Source: Candidatus Dichloromethanomonas elyunquensis (GTDB lineage Bacteria > Bacillota > Desulfitobacteriia > Desulfitobacteriales > Syntrophobotulaceae). Taken from it: a stretch of 64,000 nucleotides of DNA. The stretch lies in NCBI GenBank assembly GCA_001515265.1, contig LNDB01000009.1:33881-97880 (forward strand), read 5' to 3'. The notes under the pieces were generated by a model, which was not told the DNA's origin, made no database searches, and saw only the letters and a program-made list of their open reading frames with translations. Shown piece by piece: positions 8,909-17,037 of the stretch. Every line of letters starts with the position of its first letter. Position 1 is the stretch's first letter. Made by a program: the position numbers and the translations under genes.

Positions 8909-10135
8909 CTAAAAAAGGCTAGGCTGAAAGGATTGGATTGGCGGGACAAGGATATTTCTAATCATAGAAGCCTGGGATGGGACATCTCCAAAATAACGGC
9001 CTTGACAGGTAATAAAATACTTGGCACGTTTTATTACTACTCCCATCTTGGGAAGGTGATCATAAGATATAGAAGCGAGCCTCCGCTGGCGGATAATCCT
9101 AAGGGCAGAGGTGACACCAATACCGGGAATCCGGAGAAGCTCTTCATAAGCGGCTCTGTTAATTTCAATGGGAAAAAGCTGCATATTTCTTAATGCCCAG
9201 GCGATTTTAGGATCAAGTGCCGTTTCAAGTCTTGGGTGTTCAATGTTTACAATTTCGTCAGCTTTAAAGGAATAAAAACGAAGCAGCCAGTCTGCCTGAT
9301 AAAGCCGGTGTTCACGAAGCAAAGGGGGGGCAGTGGAAATGGCAGGAAGATTTGGGCCTTCATTGACAGGAATATATGCTGAGAAATAGACTCGTTTCAA
9401 CTGAAACCGGTTATAAAGTGCTTCTGTAGCTTTAAGAATTACCAAATCCGTGTCATTGGCTGCACCAATAATCATCTGAGTTGACTGACCGGCCGGAACG
9501 AATTTTTGAAGGGAACGCGACCTTTTCCCATCTTCTTGATTGACACGAATATGGCCGCTGATCAGGGACATAGGAGCAAACAGCGCTTTCAGACTCTTTT
9601 GGGGAGCTAAAAGTTTGAGACTCTGTTCCGAAGGCTGCTCAATATTCACGCTCATGCGGTCGGCAAGTAAACCGGTCTTATGAATAACTTGCGGATCGGC
9701 CCCAGGGATTACCTTGACATGAATATACCCGTAGAAGCGGTATTCATTTCTCAAAATATCCAGGGTCTGGTAGATTTTCTCCATAGTATGGTTTGGGCTG
9801 CGTTCAATCGCCGAACTTAAAAAAAGGCCTTCAATGTAATTCCGTCTATAAAATTGCATGGTTAAATCAGCAACCTCCCTAGGGGTAAGGGTTGCCCTGG
9901 GGATATCGTTTTGATTGCGGTTAACACAATAATTACAGTTATAAATGCAGTAGTTTGTAAGCAGAATTTTTAATAGGGCAACACATCTGCCATCGGCAGA
10001 CCAGGTATGACAAATACCGTAAGCTTTAGAATTGCCCAAGCCCCCGGTATTTTTTCTATTAATCCCGCTTGAAGCGCAGGAAACATCATATTTTGCACCA
10101 TCCGCAAGGATGGCGAGTTTCTCCAGAGTTTTCAT
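8909..10135 (-). CDS. Putative DNA modification/repair radical SAM protein (TIGR03916-type) with helix-hairpin-helix
   Basis: 408 residues from the ATG at 10135 (GGTGA just upstream). C63, C67 and C70 (CIYNCNYC) form the CX3CX2C site for the radical-SAM [4Fe-4S] cluster. Extra cysteines at 20, 42 and 51 may bind a second cluster or metal. A helix-hairpin-helix motif (LLRIPGIGVTSALRIIRQRR, about 333-352) is of the DNA-binding kind found in repair proteins. The protein ends in QPSLF, resembling the QxxLF peptide that docks on the DNA polymerase sliding clamp. Substrate and product are unknown. A DUF4130 gene follows in the same orientation. Confidence 0.85.
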   Translation of the reverse strand: MKTLEKLAILADGAKYDVSCASSGINRKNTGGLGNSKAYGICHTWSADGRCVALLKILLTNYCIYNCNYCVNRNQNDIPRATLTPREVADLTMQFYRRNYIEGLFLSSAIERSPNHTMEKIYQTLDILRNEYRFYGYIHVKVIPGADPQVIHKTGLLADRMSVNIEQPSEQSLKLLAPQKSLKALFAPMSLISGHIRVNQEDGKRSRSLQKFVPAGQSTQMIIGAANDTDLVILKATEALYNRFQLKRVYFSAYIPVNEGPNLPAISTAPPLLREHRLYQADWLLRFYSFKADEIVNIEHPRLETALDPKIAWALRNMQLFPIEINRAAYEELLRIPGIGVTSALRIIRQRRLASISYDHLPKMGVVIKRAKYFITCQGRYFGDVPSQASMIRNILVPPIQSFQPSLF

Positions 10136-10153
10136 TATGATCACCACAAGGAA

Positions 10154-10182
10154 ATTATACCACCATCTATAAATAATTACAA
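10154..10182 (-). promoter_or_regulatory. Promoter of the radical SAM/DUF4130 operon
   Basis: On the minus strand TTGTAA (10177-10182), a 17-base spacer and a perfect TATAAT (10154-10159), ending about 18 bases before the ATG. Confidence 0.65.
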
Positions 10183-10257
10183 ACGTATGTTCGAAAAAAT
10201 GTAAGCAATATTTTAAAGTATAAATATTTCAGAAAATAAGATTTTGTAAAATTTTTG

Positions 10258-10286
10258 TTGAATATGCAACAATAATTAATTATAAT
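10258..10286 (+). promoter_or_regulatory. Promoter of the thiD-cytX-thiM-thiE operon
   Basis: TTGAAT (10258-10263), a 17-base spacer and TATAAT (10281-10286). The predicted transcript begins near 10293, leaving a leader of about 175 bases. The -35 lies inside the inverted repeat TTGTTG-N6-CAACAA (10255-10272), which could be an operator. Confidence 0.65.
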
Positions 10287-10316
10287 ATATAAAAGCTTCT
10301 AACAAGATAAATTTCA

Positions 10317-10391
10317 GGGGTGCTGGGATGAATTTACTTCATTGCATCATGTAAGGCCAAAACACAAATCTATGCCGGGTTTGTGTTTTTT
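10317..10391 (+). promoter_or_regulatory. thi leader: attenuator-like hairpin with riboswitch-like fragment
   Basis: GGGGTGCTGGGATGA (10317-10331) recalls the 5' conserved strand of a TPP riboswitch, but the other conserved half (ACCTGAT and GGATAATGCC-type elements) is absent. Downstream AACACAAA (10361-10368) pairs with TTTGTGTT (10380-10387) and runs into a T tract ending at 10391. That is an intrinsic terminator placed before thiD. The leader therefore looks built for regulated read-through, but it is not an intact known TPP aptamer. Confidence 0.45.
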
Positions 10392-10396
10392 GACGT

Positions 10397-10432
10397 CCAT
10401 GGATGGACTAATGCAGCGGTGCCATGGATGGA
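10397..10432 (+). repeat. Direct repeat CCATGGATGGA in thiD leader
   Basis: Two perfect 11-base copies at 10397-10407 and 10422-10432, 25 bases apart start to start, between the attenuator hairpin and the thiD ribosome site. Confidence 0.7.
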
Positions 10433-10469
10433 AAGGAGCGGCAAGGTTCGAGAAAATAGGAGGGGAAAA

Positions 10470-11276
10470 ATGAAAAAAGTGCTTACGATCGCAGGAAGTG
10501 ATACATGCGGGGGAGCAGGAATTCAGGCGGATCTGAAAACGTTTTCAGCCCATGGGATCTATGGCATGAGCGTGATCACAGCAGTGACAGCGCAAAACAC
10601 GCAAGGAGTGTTTGCGGTTCAGGATATTCAGCCGGACATCATTGGCAAGCAGATTGATGCTATTTATCAAGATATTGAGGTTGATGCGCTGAAAATTGGT
10701 ATGGTTTCCGTCATCGACACAATCCGGATCATCGGGTCAAAGTTAAGGGCCTATGGGGCAAAGAAAATTGTCTTAGACCCGGTCATGATATCCAAAAGCG
10801 GTTTTGCGCTATTGCAGCCTGAAGCAAGGGAAGCCCTTTTAGAAAATCTCCTGCCCTTATCGACCATAACAACCCCCAATATTCCTGAAGCAGAAGTGAT
10901 CTCCGGCAAAAAAATTAATACACTTCAGGACATGCGGGAAGCAGCAAAAATGATTGCGGATTTAGGGCCGATGTATGTTCTGGTAAAAGGGGGACATCTG
11001 GAGGGGGAGGCGATGGATATCCTTTATGATGGAAGAATGTTTCATGAGTTCAAGGCCCCTCGCCTCAATACAAAGAATACGCACGGTACAGGTTGTACGC
11101 TTTCTTCAGCTATTGCTTCGAATCTGGCCAAAGGAATGGATGTTGCCAGTGCCGTAGAATTAAGCAAAAAATATATCACTACAGCCATCCATCATTCTTT
11201 TGCCATTGGCAAAGGGGTAGGACCGGTTCATCACTTTTATGAAATTTACCAAAAGGCGGGAATGCTTCATGAATAA
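10470..11276 (+). CDS. thiD: Hydroxymethylpyrimidine (phosphate) kinase
   Basis: 268 residues from the ATG at 10470, preceded by AGGAGGGG; the longer frame from 10383 runs through the leader and is rejected. GSDTCGGAGIQADLKTFSAHG at the N-terminus and NTHGTGCTLSSAIASNLAKG near the C-terminus are the substrate and anion-hole motifs of the ribokinase-fold ThiD family. It phosphorylates HMP and HMP-P to HMP-PP for thiamine synthesis. It is the first gene of a salvage-type operon with transporter cytX, thiM and thiE, and overlaps cytX by eight bases. Confidence 0.94.
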   Translation: MKKVLTIAGSDTCGGAGIQADLKTFSAHGIYGMSVITAVTAQNTQGVFAVQDIQPDIIGKQIDAIYQDIEVDALKIGMVSVIDTIRIIGSKLRAYGAKKIVLDPVMISKSGFALLQPEAREALLENLLPLSTITTPNIPEAEVISGKKINTLQDMREAAKMIADLGPMYVLVKGGHLEGEAMDILYDGRMFHEFKAPRLNTKNTHGTGCTLSSAIASNLAKGMDVASAVELSKKYITTAIHHSFAIGKGVGPVHHFYEIYQKAGMLHE

Positions 11277-12483
11277 TACGGAAAAAAGTGCTACAGCATT
11301 TAGTTTCTTTATTCTTTGGTTTGGTGCGGCCGTATCTATCGCTGAGATTTTTGCCGGCGGTTTGCTTGCCCCTTTAGGGTTTGTGAGGGGAGTTGAGGCA
11401 GTTCTTCTGGGACATCTGATTGGCGTAATTATTCTAGGGCTGACAGGAATTATCGGTACTGAAAAAAAGATATCTTCTATTTTCTCCACAAGAATCTCGT
11501 TTGGCGTATTTGGTTCTTATGGTTTTTCGATATTAAATATCCTGCAGCTTTTGGGATGGACTGCGGTAATGATTATTGGAGCAGCACGCTCCATGAATGA
11601 AGTCAGCAAAATGTTATGGGGTTTTGATCAGCAAAATATCTGGAGTATTGTAATCGGGTTACTCATCTGCCTTTGGATCGTTGGTGGAATTAAGAAACTT
11701 AATAAAGTAAACCTCATAGCAGTGGGACTGTTGTTTATCCTCACGATCGTTCTCAGCAGCATTATTTTCAAAGACACCTCCTTTATGAATAAGACGGCAG
11801 AAGGCGGACTTTCCTTCGGATCCGCAGTCGAACTAAGTGTTGTTATGCCTCTGTCTTGGCTTCCGCTCATTTCAGACTATACCCGGTATGCGAAAAGCAG
11901 CAGAGGAGGGTTCTGGGGATCGGTTGCGGGATATTTCATCGGCAGCAGTTGGATGTATATTATTGGCTTGGCAGCAACCATCTATGCGGGGAATCCAGAC
12001 CCTTCGATTATTTTGGCAGCAGCCAATATGGGTATTTCGGCTTTAGGCATTGTGATTTTGTCTACTGTGACTACAACATTTCTTGATGCTTATTCAGCCG
12101 GCGTAAGCCTTTCCAATATCAGTTCAGGCTTTAATGAGAAAATAAGTGCCATTGTCATTACGCTGCTTGGGGCTGTTATCGCCATGACGACACCAATTGA
12201 ACAGTACGAAAATTTTTTATACGCTATTGGTTCAGTATTCGCTCCTTTATTTGCAATCTTACTAGCTGATTATTATATTATGAAAAATAAAAACATTGAT
12301 GAAAATAAGCGTATTGATTGGCTAAATACAGTTATCTGGGCATTTGGCATTTGGATTTACCAACGGTTTACGACAATGGATTTGATATTTGGCAGCACTT
12401 TGCCGGTGATGCTTGTCATCGCATGTATTTTTATCATATCGAAAGGGGTGTTTAAGAGATGGACATTCTTGAAAAATGTGTAA
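11269..12483 (+). CDS. cytX: Hydroxymethylpyrimidine transporter CytX (NCS1 family)
   Basis: 404 residues from the ATG at 11269, inside the end of thiD, with GGCGGG eight bases upstream. About twelve hydrophobic segments span the protein, with the early FFILWFGAAVSIAEIFAGG typical of nucleobase:cation symporter-1 proteins. CytX homologues in thiamine operons are predicted importers of the HMP moiety. The setting between thiD and thiM supports that specificity. The substrate assignment rests on context rather than a visible binding motif. Confidence 0.85.
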   Translation: MNNTEKSATAFSFFILWFGAAVSIAEIFAGGLLAPLGFVRGVEAVLLGHLIGVIILGLTGIIGTEKKISSIFSTRISFGVFGSYGFSILNILQLLGWTAVMIIGAARSMNEVSKMLWGFDQQNIWSIVIGLLICLWIVGGIKKLNKVNLIAVGLLFILTIVLSSIIFKDTSFMNKTAEGGLSFGSAVELSVVMPLSWLPLISDYTRYAKSSRGGFWGSVAGYFIGSSWMYIIGLAATIYAGNPDPSIILAAANMGISALGIVILSTVTTTFLDAYSAGVSLSNISSGFNEKISAIVITLLGAVIAMTTPIEQYENFLYAIGSVFAPLFAILLADYYIMKNKNIDENKRIDWLNTVIWAFGIWIYQRFTTMDLIFGSTLPVMLVIACIFIISKGVFKRWTFLKNV

Positions 12484-13271
12484 TTTCCCTTGAACAAGTA
12501 AAAAAGAATAGACCGCTTGTCCATAACATTACCAATTATGTAACAGTCAATGACTGCGCTAATATGATTCTGGCCATTGGCGGTTCACCGATTATGGCTG
12601 ATGAGGCACAGGAAGTAGAAGATATGGTGTCTATTGCTTCTTCCTTGGTAATTAATATGGGGACACTTAATGAAAGAACGGTTGCGAGCATGATCAAGGC
12701 GGGTAAAAAAGCCAATGAGCTGAGAAAACCTGTTATTTTTGATCCGGTGGGGGTTGGAGCAGGGCCCTACCGGAATAGAATCGCCGAAAGACTCTTACAA
12801 GAGATAGAATTTACTGTCATCCGGGGCAATATGTCCGAGATCAAATCTTTAAGCGGGCTGGCTGTTCAAACCAAAGGGGTTGATTCTGTTGCGGATGAGG
12901 CCGGAGGGGTGGAAGCGGCCATGGGATTTGCAGCCAAAATGAGTTGTATTGCCGCAGTGACAGGAAAAACCGATATTATTACGGACGGAAAAGAAGTTTG
13001 CCTTATCGAAAACGGACATCCAATCCTGACCGGGATAACGGGAACCGGCTGTATGACAACGGCTCTGGTAGGCACTTTCTGCGGAGCAGAAAATGATTAT
13101 CTGGCGGCTGCTTCGGCGGGTATCCTCTCAATGGGGCTGGCAGGGGAAATTGCCCAAAAGACCCTTTGCGGCAATGAAGGAATCGGTACTTTCCGGATAA
13201 GGCTGTTTGATACGGTCTATAACTTAAATGCTGAAACGATGAGGAAAGAGGGCAGGATCAAAAGTGTGTAG
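12459..13271 (+). CDS. thiM: Hydroxyethylthiazole kinase
   Basis: 270 residues, a normal ThiM length. The N-terminal RPLVHNITNYVTVNDCANMI segment, the FDPVGVGAGPYR motif and the ITGTGCMTTALVG catalytic loop are diagnostic. It phosphorylates the salvaged thiazole alcohol to THZ-P, which ThiE then couples to HMP-PP. The start lies 25 bases inside cytX and the 3' end overlaps thiE by eight bases, so the operon is tightly coupled. Confidence 0.95.
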   Translation: MDILEKCVISLEQVKKNRPLVHNITNYVTVNDCANMILAIGGSPIMADEAQEVEDMVSIASSLVINMGTLNERTVASMIKAGKKANELRKPVIFDPVGVGAGPYRNRIAERLLQEIEFTVIRGNMSEIKSLSGLAVQTKGVDSVADEAGGVEAAMGFAAKMSCIAAVTGKTDIITDGKEVCLIENGHPILTGITGTGCMTTALVGTFCGAENDYLAAASAGILSMGLAGEIAQKTLCGNEGIGTFRIRLFDTVYNLNAETMRKEGRIKSV

Positions 13272-13902
13272 TTTACACTGGGATTATTCGTTATACCTGG
13301 TAACAGACCGAAGTTATATTGGAAATAGGAATCTGAACGATTGTGTCCGGGAAGCAATCCAAGGGGGAGTAACCCTTGTCCAGCTTCGGGAAAAGACAGC
13401 CTCGTCCAGGGAATTTTATGAACTGGCGCTGCAGCTTAAAGAAATAACGGGAAAGGCTTCAGTTCCCCTTATCATTAATGACCGTCTGGATATAGCCCTG
13501 GCAGTTGATGCAGATGCTCTCCATCTCGGACAAGACGATCTGCCAATCAAAATAGCCCGTCGATATTTTGGCAATAAGAAAATCATCGGAATTTCAGTCA
13601 GCAATGTACAAGAAGCCCTTCAAGCCCAAGAAGAGGGTGCTGATTATTTAGGTGTCGGAGCGATATTTGCTACCGGTACAAAGGTTGACGCCGACCTTGT
13701 TTCTCTGAGAGAATTAAAAAGAATTAAGGAAACCGTAAGAATCCCGGTAGTTGCCATTGGAGGCATTAAAAAAGAGAACGCGCCTCCAATCTTAGAAACC
13801 GGCATTGATGGGATATCAGTCGTTTCAGCAATCCTGGCAGAAGACAATATTTATTTGGCGGCAAAGGATTTGAAGGAGATTATATCGGCTAAAATGGCGT
13901 AA
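13264..13902 (+). CDS. thiE: Thiamine phosphate synthase
   Basis: 212 residues starting with GTG at 13264 inside thiM. The TIM-barrel signatures LVTDRSYIG, VTLVQLREKTASSREFYE, LIINDRLDIALAVDADALHLGQDDLP and YLGVGAIFATGTK are visible and cover the diphosphate and thiazole binding sites. It joins HMP-PP and THZ-P to thiamine phosphate. No de novo thiC or thiG gene is present here, so the operon supports salvage. The stop is two bases from the convergent iorB stop. Confidence 0.95.
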   Translation: MCSLHWDYSLYLVTDRSYIGNRNLNDCVREAIQGGVTLVQLREKTASSREFYELALQLKEITGKASVPLIINDRLDIALAVDADALHLGQDDLPIKIARRYFGNKKIIGISVSNVQEALQAQEEGADYLGVGAIFATGTKVDADLVSLRELKRIKETVRIPVVAIGGIKKENAPPILETGIDGISVVSAILAEDNIYLAAKDLKEIISAKMA

Positions 13903-13904
13903 AA

Positions 13905-14474
13905 TTATTGCGCGGCCTCAAATGCCTTCATATTGGCATCCAGGAACTTGGCGGGTACTGTTTCCCTCAACGTTTCCAGCCATATTTTCTTATCAATATC
14001 AAGATATTTGGAAAGAAGACCTAAAAGCACAACGTTAACCGCTTTAGAATTGCCAGACTCAATCGCTAACTTCAGGCCGTCAATAACGATGACGTTTTTG
14101 TGAAGAGAACGGATAGCTGCTATCGCATCAGCAGGATAATCGGCAGTACCCATAATGACAGGCATCGGATCGATTCGTTGGTCATTGATAAGAATACTGC
14201 CGTTTTGTTTAAGATAGGGCAACCATCGTAAAGCCTCCAGCTTTTCGAAAGCCAAGATAATATCCGCTTCTCCCTGCGGAATAATTGGGGACGCAACCTC
14301 TTTTCCATAACGGACTTGCGTCACTACGCTTCCGCCGCGTTGGGCCATGCCATGTATTTCGGATACCTTAACATCCAATCCGATTTTTTGGACCACTCCG
14401 GAGAGGACCCTGCTGGCAAGAATGGTGCCTTGCCCCCCTACGCCAACGATAAGAATATTAATAATATCAGACAT
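13905..14474 (-). CDS. iorB: Indolepyruvate:ferredoxin oxidoreductase, beta subunit
   Basis: 189 residues. The protein begins with INILIVGVGGQGTILASRVLSG, the glycine-rich start of the gamma-type domain of 2-oxoacid:ferredoxin oxidoreductases. The remainder, with EIHGMAQRGGSVVTQVRYG, matches IorB. With IorA it oxidatively decarboxylates arylpyruvates such as indolepyruvate to acyl-CoA, reducing ferredoxin, in anaerobic amino-acid metabolism. Its ATG overlaps the iorA stop by eight bases, which indicates coupled translation. Confidence 0.93.
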   Translation of the reverse strand: MSDIINILIVGVGGQGTILASRVLSGVVQKIGLDVKVSEIHGMAQRGGSVVTQVRYGKEVASPIIPQGEADIILAFEKLEALRWLPYLKQNGSILINDQRIDPMPVIMGTADYPADAIAAIRSLHKNVIVIDGLKLAIESGNSKAVNVVLLGLLSKYLDIDKKIWLETLRETVPAKFLDANMKAFEAAQ

Positions 14475-16227
14475 CTATCAGACCTTCCTTTCCGATTGCT
14501 CCGCTGTTGCACACGGAAACACAGAGTTCACAACCCGCACACTGGGTAGAGTTGATTCTCACTTTTTTCCCTTCCTTGATAATACAGGGGCAGCCAAGTC
14601 TCATACAGCGCATACAACCGGTACAAGATTCTTCAAGGATAAAACAAGGGGTCGTATTTTTGTTTTTTTCAATTAATGCGCATTTTCGTTTCGTAATGAT
14701 AACAGAGGGTTCTTCAGCAGCTAATTCATTCTTAATAACATTCTCTAACTTTTCTAAATCAAAAGGGTCAACCACAACGACCCTCTCTACCCCAACGGCT
14801 TTCGCAAGGAGAACCAGGTCTACTTCTTTTATCGGATCACCTTTGACGGTAAGGCCGGTTGCCGGATTGTCTTGATGCCCGGTCATGCCGGTTGTACGGT
14901 TATCCAGGATGATCGTTGTTGTTGTGGCTTTATTATAAACGGTATTGATTAGCCCGGTAATTCCCGAATGAATGAAAGTAGAATCACCGATTACCGCAAC
15001 AAGTTTACGGGCAAAATCCTTGCCTCTGGCTTTTTCCATCCCTATAGCAGCACCGATGCTTGCCCCCATGCAAATTGTCGTATCGATGGCATTCAGAGGT
15101 GCAAGACTGCCAAGTGTATAGCATCCTATATCCCCGGCAACAGTCACTTTCAACTTGTTCAAAACATAGAACAGCCCCCGATGGGGACAACCCGGACAAA
15201 GGACAGGCGGGCGGACAGGGGTATTTAATGGCGGATCCGTTTGCTGAGAAAATAATTGTATATTTTCGGAGAATTCCCTCATCTTTTCAGAGATGGTCTC
15301 AGGCAATATTTCTCCAATTGCAGGGAAGACATCTTTGCCATGGACTTCAATTCCCCAGGACCGAATATGATTTTCGATAAAAGGCTCAAGCTCTTCTATT
15401 ACGTATAATTTATCAACTCTCTTTGAGAATTCGCTGATCATCTTTCTTGGAAGCGGAAAAGTGATTCCCAGTTTCAAAATGGAAGCACCTTTTAAAACCT
15501 CTTTAACATATTGATAAGTAATACCGTTAGTGATAATTCCAATTTTAGTATCATTCCATTCAATGCGGTTAAGAGGTGTGGTTTCAGCATATTCTCTCAA
15601 TTTTTCCAATCTGGCTTCAACATCAATATGTCGATGTCTGGCATGAGCAGGAATCATGACATATTTTAGGGCATTTTTTTCATATTTTTTTAGTCCGGTT
15701 TCTTGTCTGTCCGATAAATTCACCAAGGATTGAGAATGTGCTACACGGGTTGTAATTCTCACCATAACCGGAGTATCGAAGTTTTCGCTCAAATCAAAAG
15801 CAACTTTTGTAAAATCTTTAGACTCCTGACTGTCAGATGGTTCTAGGACGGGAACCTTGGCAGCCCTGCCAAAATGACGGTTATCCTGCTCATTCTGAGA
15901 ACTGTGCATTCCCGGGTCATCGGCAGATATTAATACCAACCCTCCATTTACACCGGTATAAGCCAGGGTAAATAAAGGATCTGCCGCCACGTTTACGCCA
16001 ACGTGCTTCATAGCGACCAGAGCTCTTGCCCCGGCAATAGAAGCTCCTGCTCCTACTTCCAAAGCGACCTTTTCATTCGGAGACCATTCCGCATACATTT
16101 CTGTATATTTGGCAGCATTTTCGATGATTTCGGTACTCGGTGTCCCCGGATAGGCCGAGCAAACCAGAGCTCCGGCCTCCCAAGCGCCGCGGGCAATGGC
16201 TTCGTTACCAGTAAGAAGTTTTTTCAT
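14467..16227 (-). CDS. iorA: Indolepyruvate:ferredoxin oxidoreductase, alpha subunit
   Basis: 586 residues from the ATG at 16227, with GAGAGGA seven bases upstream; a longer frame reaching 16290 lacks a site. The N-terminal pyruvate:ferredoxin-type domain shows AYPGTPSTEI. The central thiamine-diphosphate domain shows GDIGCYTLGSLAPLNAIDTT and GDSTFIHSGITGLINTVYN. The C-terminus has two [4Fe-4S] ferredoxin motifs, CTGCMRCMRLGCPC and CAGCELCVSVCNSG. The enzyme is oxygen-sensitive and supports an anaerobic lifestyle. It is transcribed with iorB from the promoter at 16293-16322. Confidence 0.95.
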   Translation of the reverse strand: MKKLLTGNEAIARGAWEAGALVCSAYPGTPSTEIIENAAKYTEMYAEWSPNEKVALEVGAGASIAGARALVAMKHVGVNVAADPLFTLAYTGVNGGLVLISADDPGMHSSQNEQDNRHFGRAAKVPVLEPSDSQESKDFTKVAFDLSENFDTPVMVRITTRVAHSQSLVNLSDRQETGLKKYEKNALKYVMIPAHARHRHIDVEARLEKLREYAETTPLNRIEWNDTKIGIITNGITYQYVKEVLKGASILKLGITFPLPRKMISEFSKRVDKLYVIEELEPFIENHIRSWGIEVHGKDVFPAIGEILPETISEKMREFSENIQLFSQQTDPPLNTPVRPPVLCPGCPHRGLFYVLNKLKVTVAGDIGCYTLGSLAPLNAIDTTICMGASIGAAIGMEKARGKDFARKLVAVIGDSTFIHSGITGLINTVYNKATTTTIILDNRTTGMTGHQDNPATGLTVKGDPIKEVDLVLLAKAVGVERVVVVDPFDLEKLENVIKNELAAEEPSVIITKRKCALIEKNKNTTPCFILEESCTGCMRCMRLGCPCIIKEGKKVRINSTQCAGCELCVSVCNSGAIGKEGLIDV

Positions 16228-16292
16228 CGTTCCATCCTCTCTCAAATCGACCTGAACTAAATGATTACCTTTAGATAAAGCAATTATCACTA

Positions 16293-16322
16293 ATTATATT
16301 ACGACAAAAGAAAACAGTTCAA
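16293..16322 (-). promoter_or_regulatory. Promoter of iorA-iorB
   Basis: On the minus strand TTGAAC (16317-16322), an 18-base spacer and TATAAT (16293-16298). The -35 lies at the edge of the inverted repeat at 16311-16379. Confidence 0.6.
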
Positions 16323-16379
16323 GCGAAATGCCCAGGTTTTTAAAAAGGAAAACGCGGGCATATTCTTACGAACTGTTTT
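16311..16379 (-). terminator. Long inverted repeat, probable terminator of the Phd-like gene
   Basis: AAAACAGTTC (16311-16320) pairs with GAACTGTTTT (16370-16379), and an inner ATGCCC (16328-16333) pairs with GGGCAT (16356-16361). The arms are separated by unpaired internal loops. On the minus strand the distal arm is T-rich, so the structure can end the antitoxin transcript, and it overlaps the iorA -35. Confidence 0.5.
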
Positions 16380-16412
16380 TATTAAATGAAAAATCAGAAT
16401 ATCCAAAAAAAA

Positions 16413-16718
16413 TTAATCACTTTCTTCGCTTTGTAAAAAAATGTTAATTTCATCTTCGGTCAGAGAATTGACTTTGGCTGAAGCAAAACTTGCATAATTG
16501 GGACTTTGAATAGGGGAACGCATAGCATCAAGCATATCCTTGGAACGCATTAATTCAGTATACTCATTAATAGAAACAATTACCGCTAGAGGCTTATTGT
16601 TTTTAACAACGATAAAAGGGTTTCCAAAATCTTCTACAGCCTGAATTACTTTGGAAGCTTGTCCACGTCCTAATTCTGAAACCGAAATCATACAGTCAAA
16701 AACTTTTCGCAGATCCAT
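16413..16718 (-). CDS. Phd/YefM-type antitoxin-like protein, no toxin partner seen
   Basis: 101 residues from the ATG at 16718, with a clear GGAGG five bases upstream. The N-terminal ~60 residues (MISVSELGRGQASKVIQAVEDFGNPF as separate segments, then PFIVVKNNKPLAVIVSINEY) match the Phd/YefM fold that binds operator DNA. The acidic C-terminus would be the toxin-binding part. I find no RelE-, Doc- or Fic-like gene on either side within 180 bases downstream or 300 bases upstream. It is therefore an orphan or a stand-alone regulator. The family call is good; the function is open. Confidence 0.7.
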   Translation of the reverse strand: MDLRKVFDCMISVSELGRGQASKVIQAVEDFGNPFIVVKNNKPLAVIVSINEYTELMRSKDMLDAMRSPIQSPNYASFASAKVNSLTEDEINIFLQSEESD

Positions 16719-17037
16719 GATAACCTCCATCAATAAAGAACTGATTCTGATAGGAGATAATTTCATTATAAGGTCATTAAATATAGAATGCAATATAATT
16801 AGAGTAGAATAAGAATGGGCATTTACATGTATATTTTCATGAAAATAGTCGAATAAAAAAAAAGTATCCGGACTATTCGTACATTGTAGAAAGAATAATA
16901 AGATTATGTTGAAAGGAAATAGGAATATTAAACATATAAGAAAAATTTAAAAATTACTTAATAAGAACTTAACATTTTAGTGGTACTCTAATTCTACTGT
17001 GTGGCTATTTTGTATTCTAAAATCTGAAGGGGTTTGT

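Noticed and set aside
10300..10360. Complete TPP riboswitch upstream of thiD
   Set aside because: Only one conserved strand is similar; the second conserved half and the P4-P5 elements are not there.
10397..10432. Target-site duplication of a lost insertion sequence
   Set aside because: The two 11-base copies enclose only 14 bases and show no terminal inverted repeats.
14507..14875. 122-codon plus-strand frame
   Set aside because: Antisense to the ferredoxin and TPP region of iorA, whose motifs are unmistakable.
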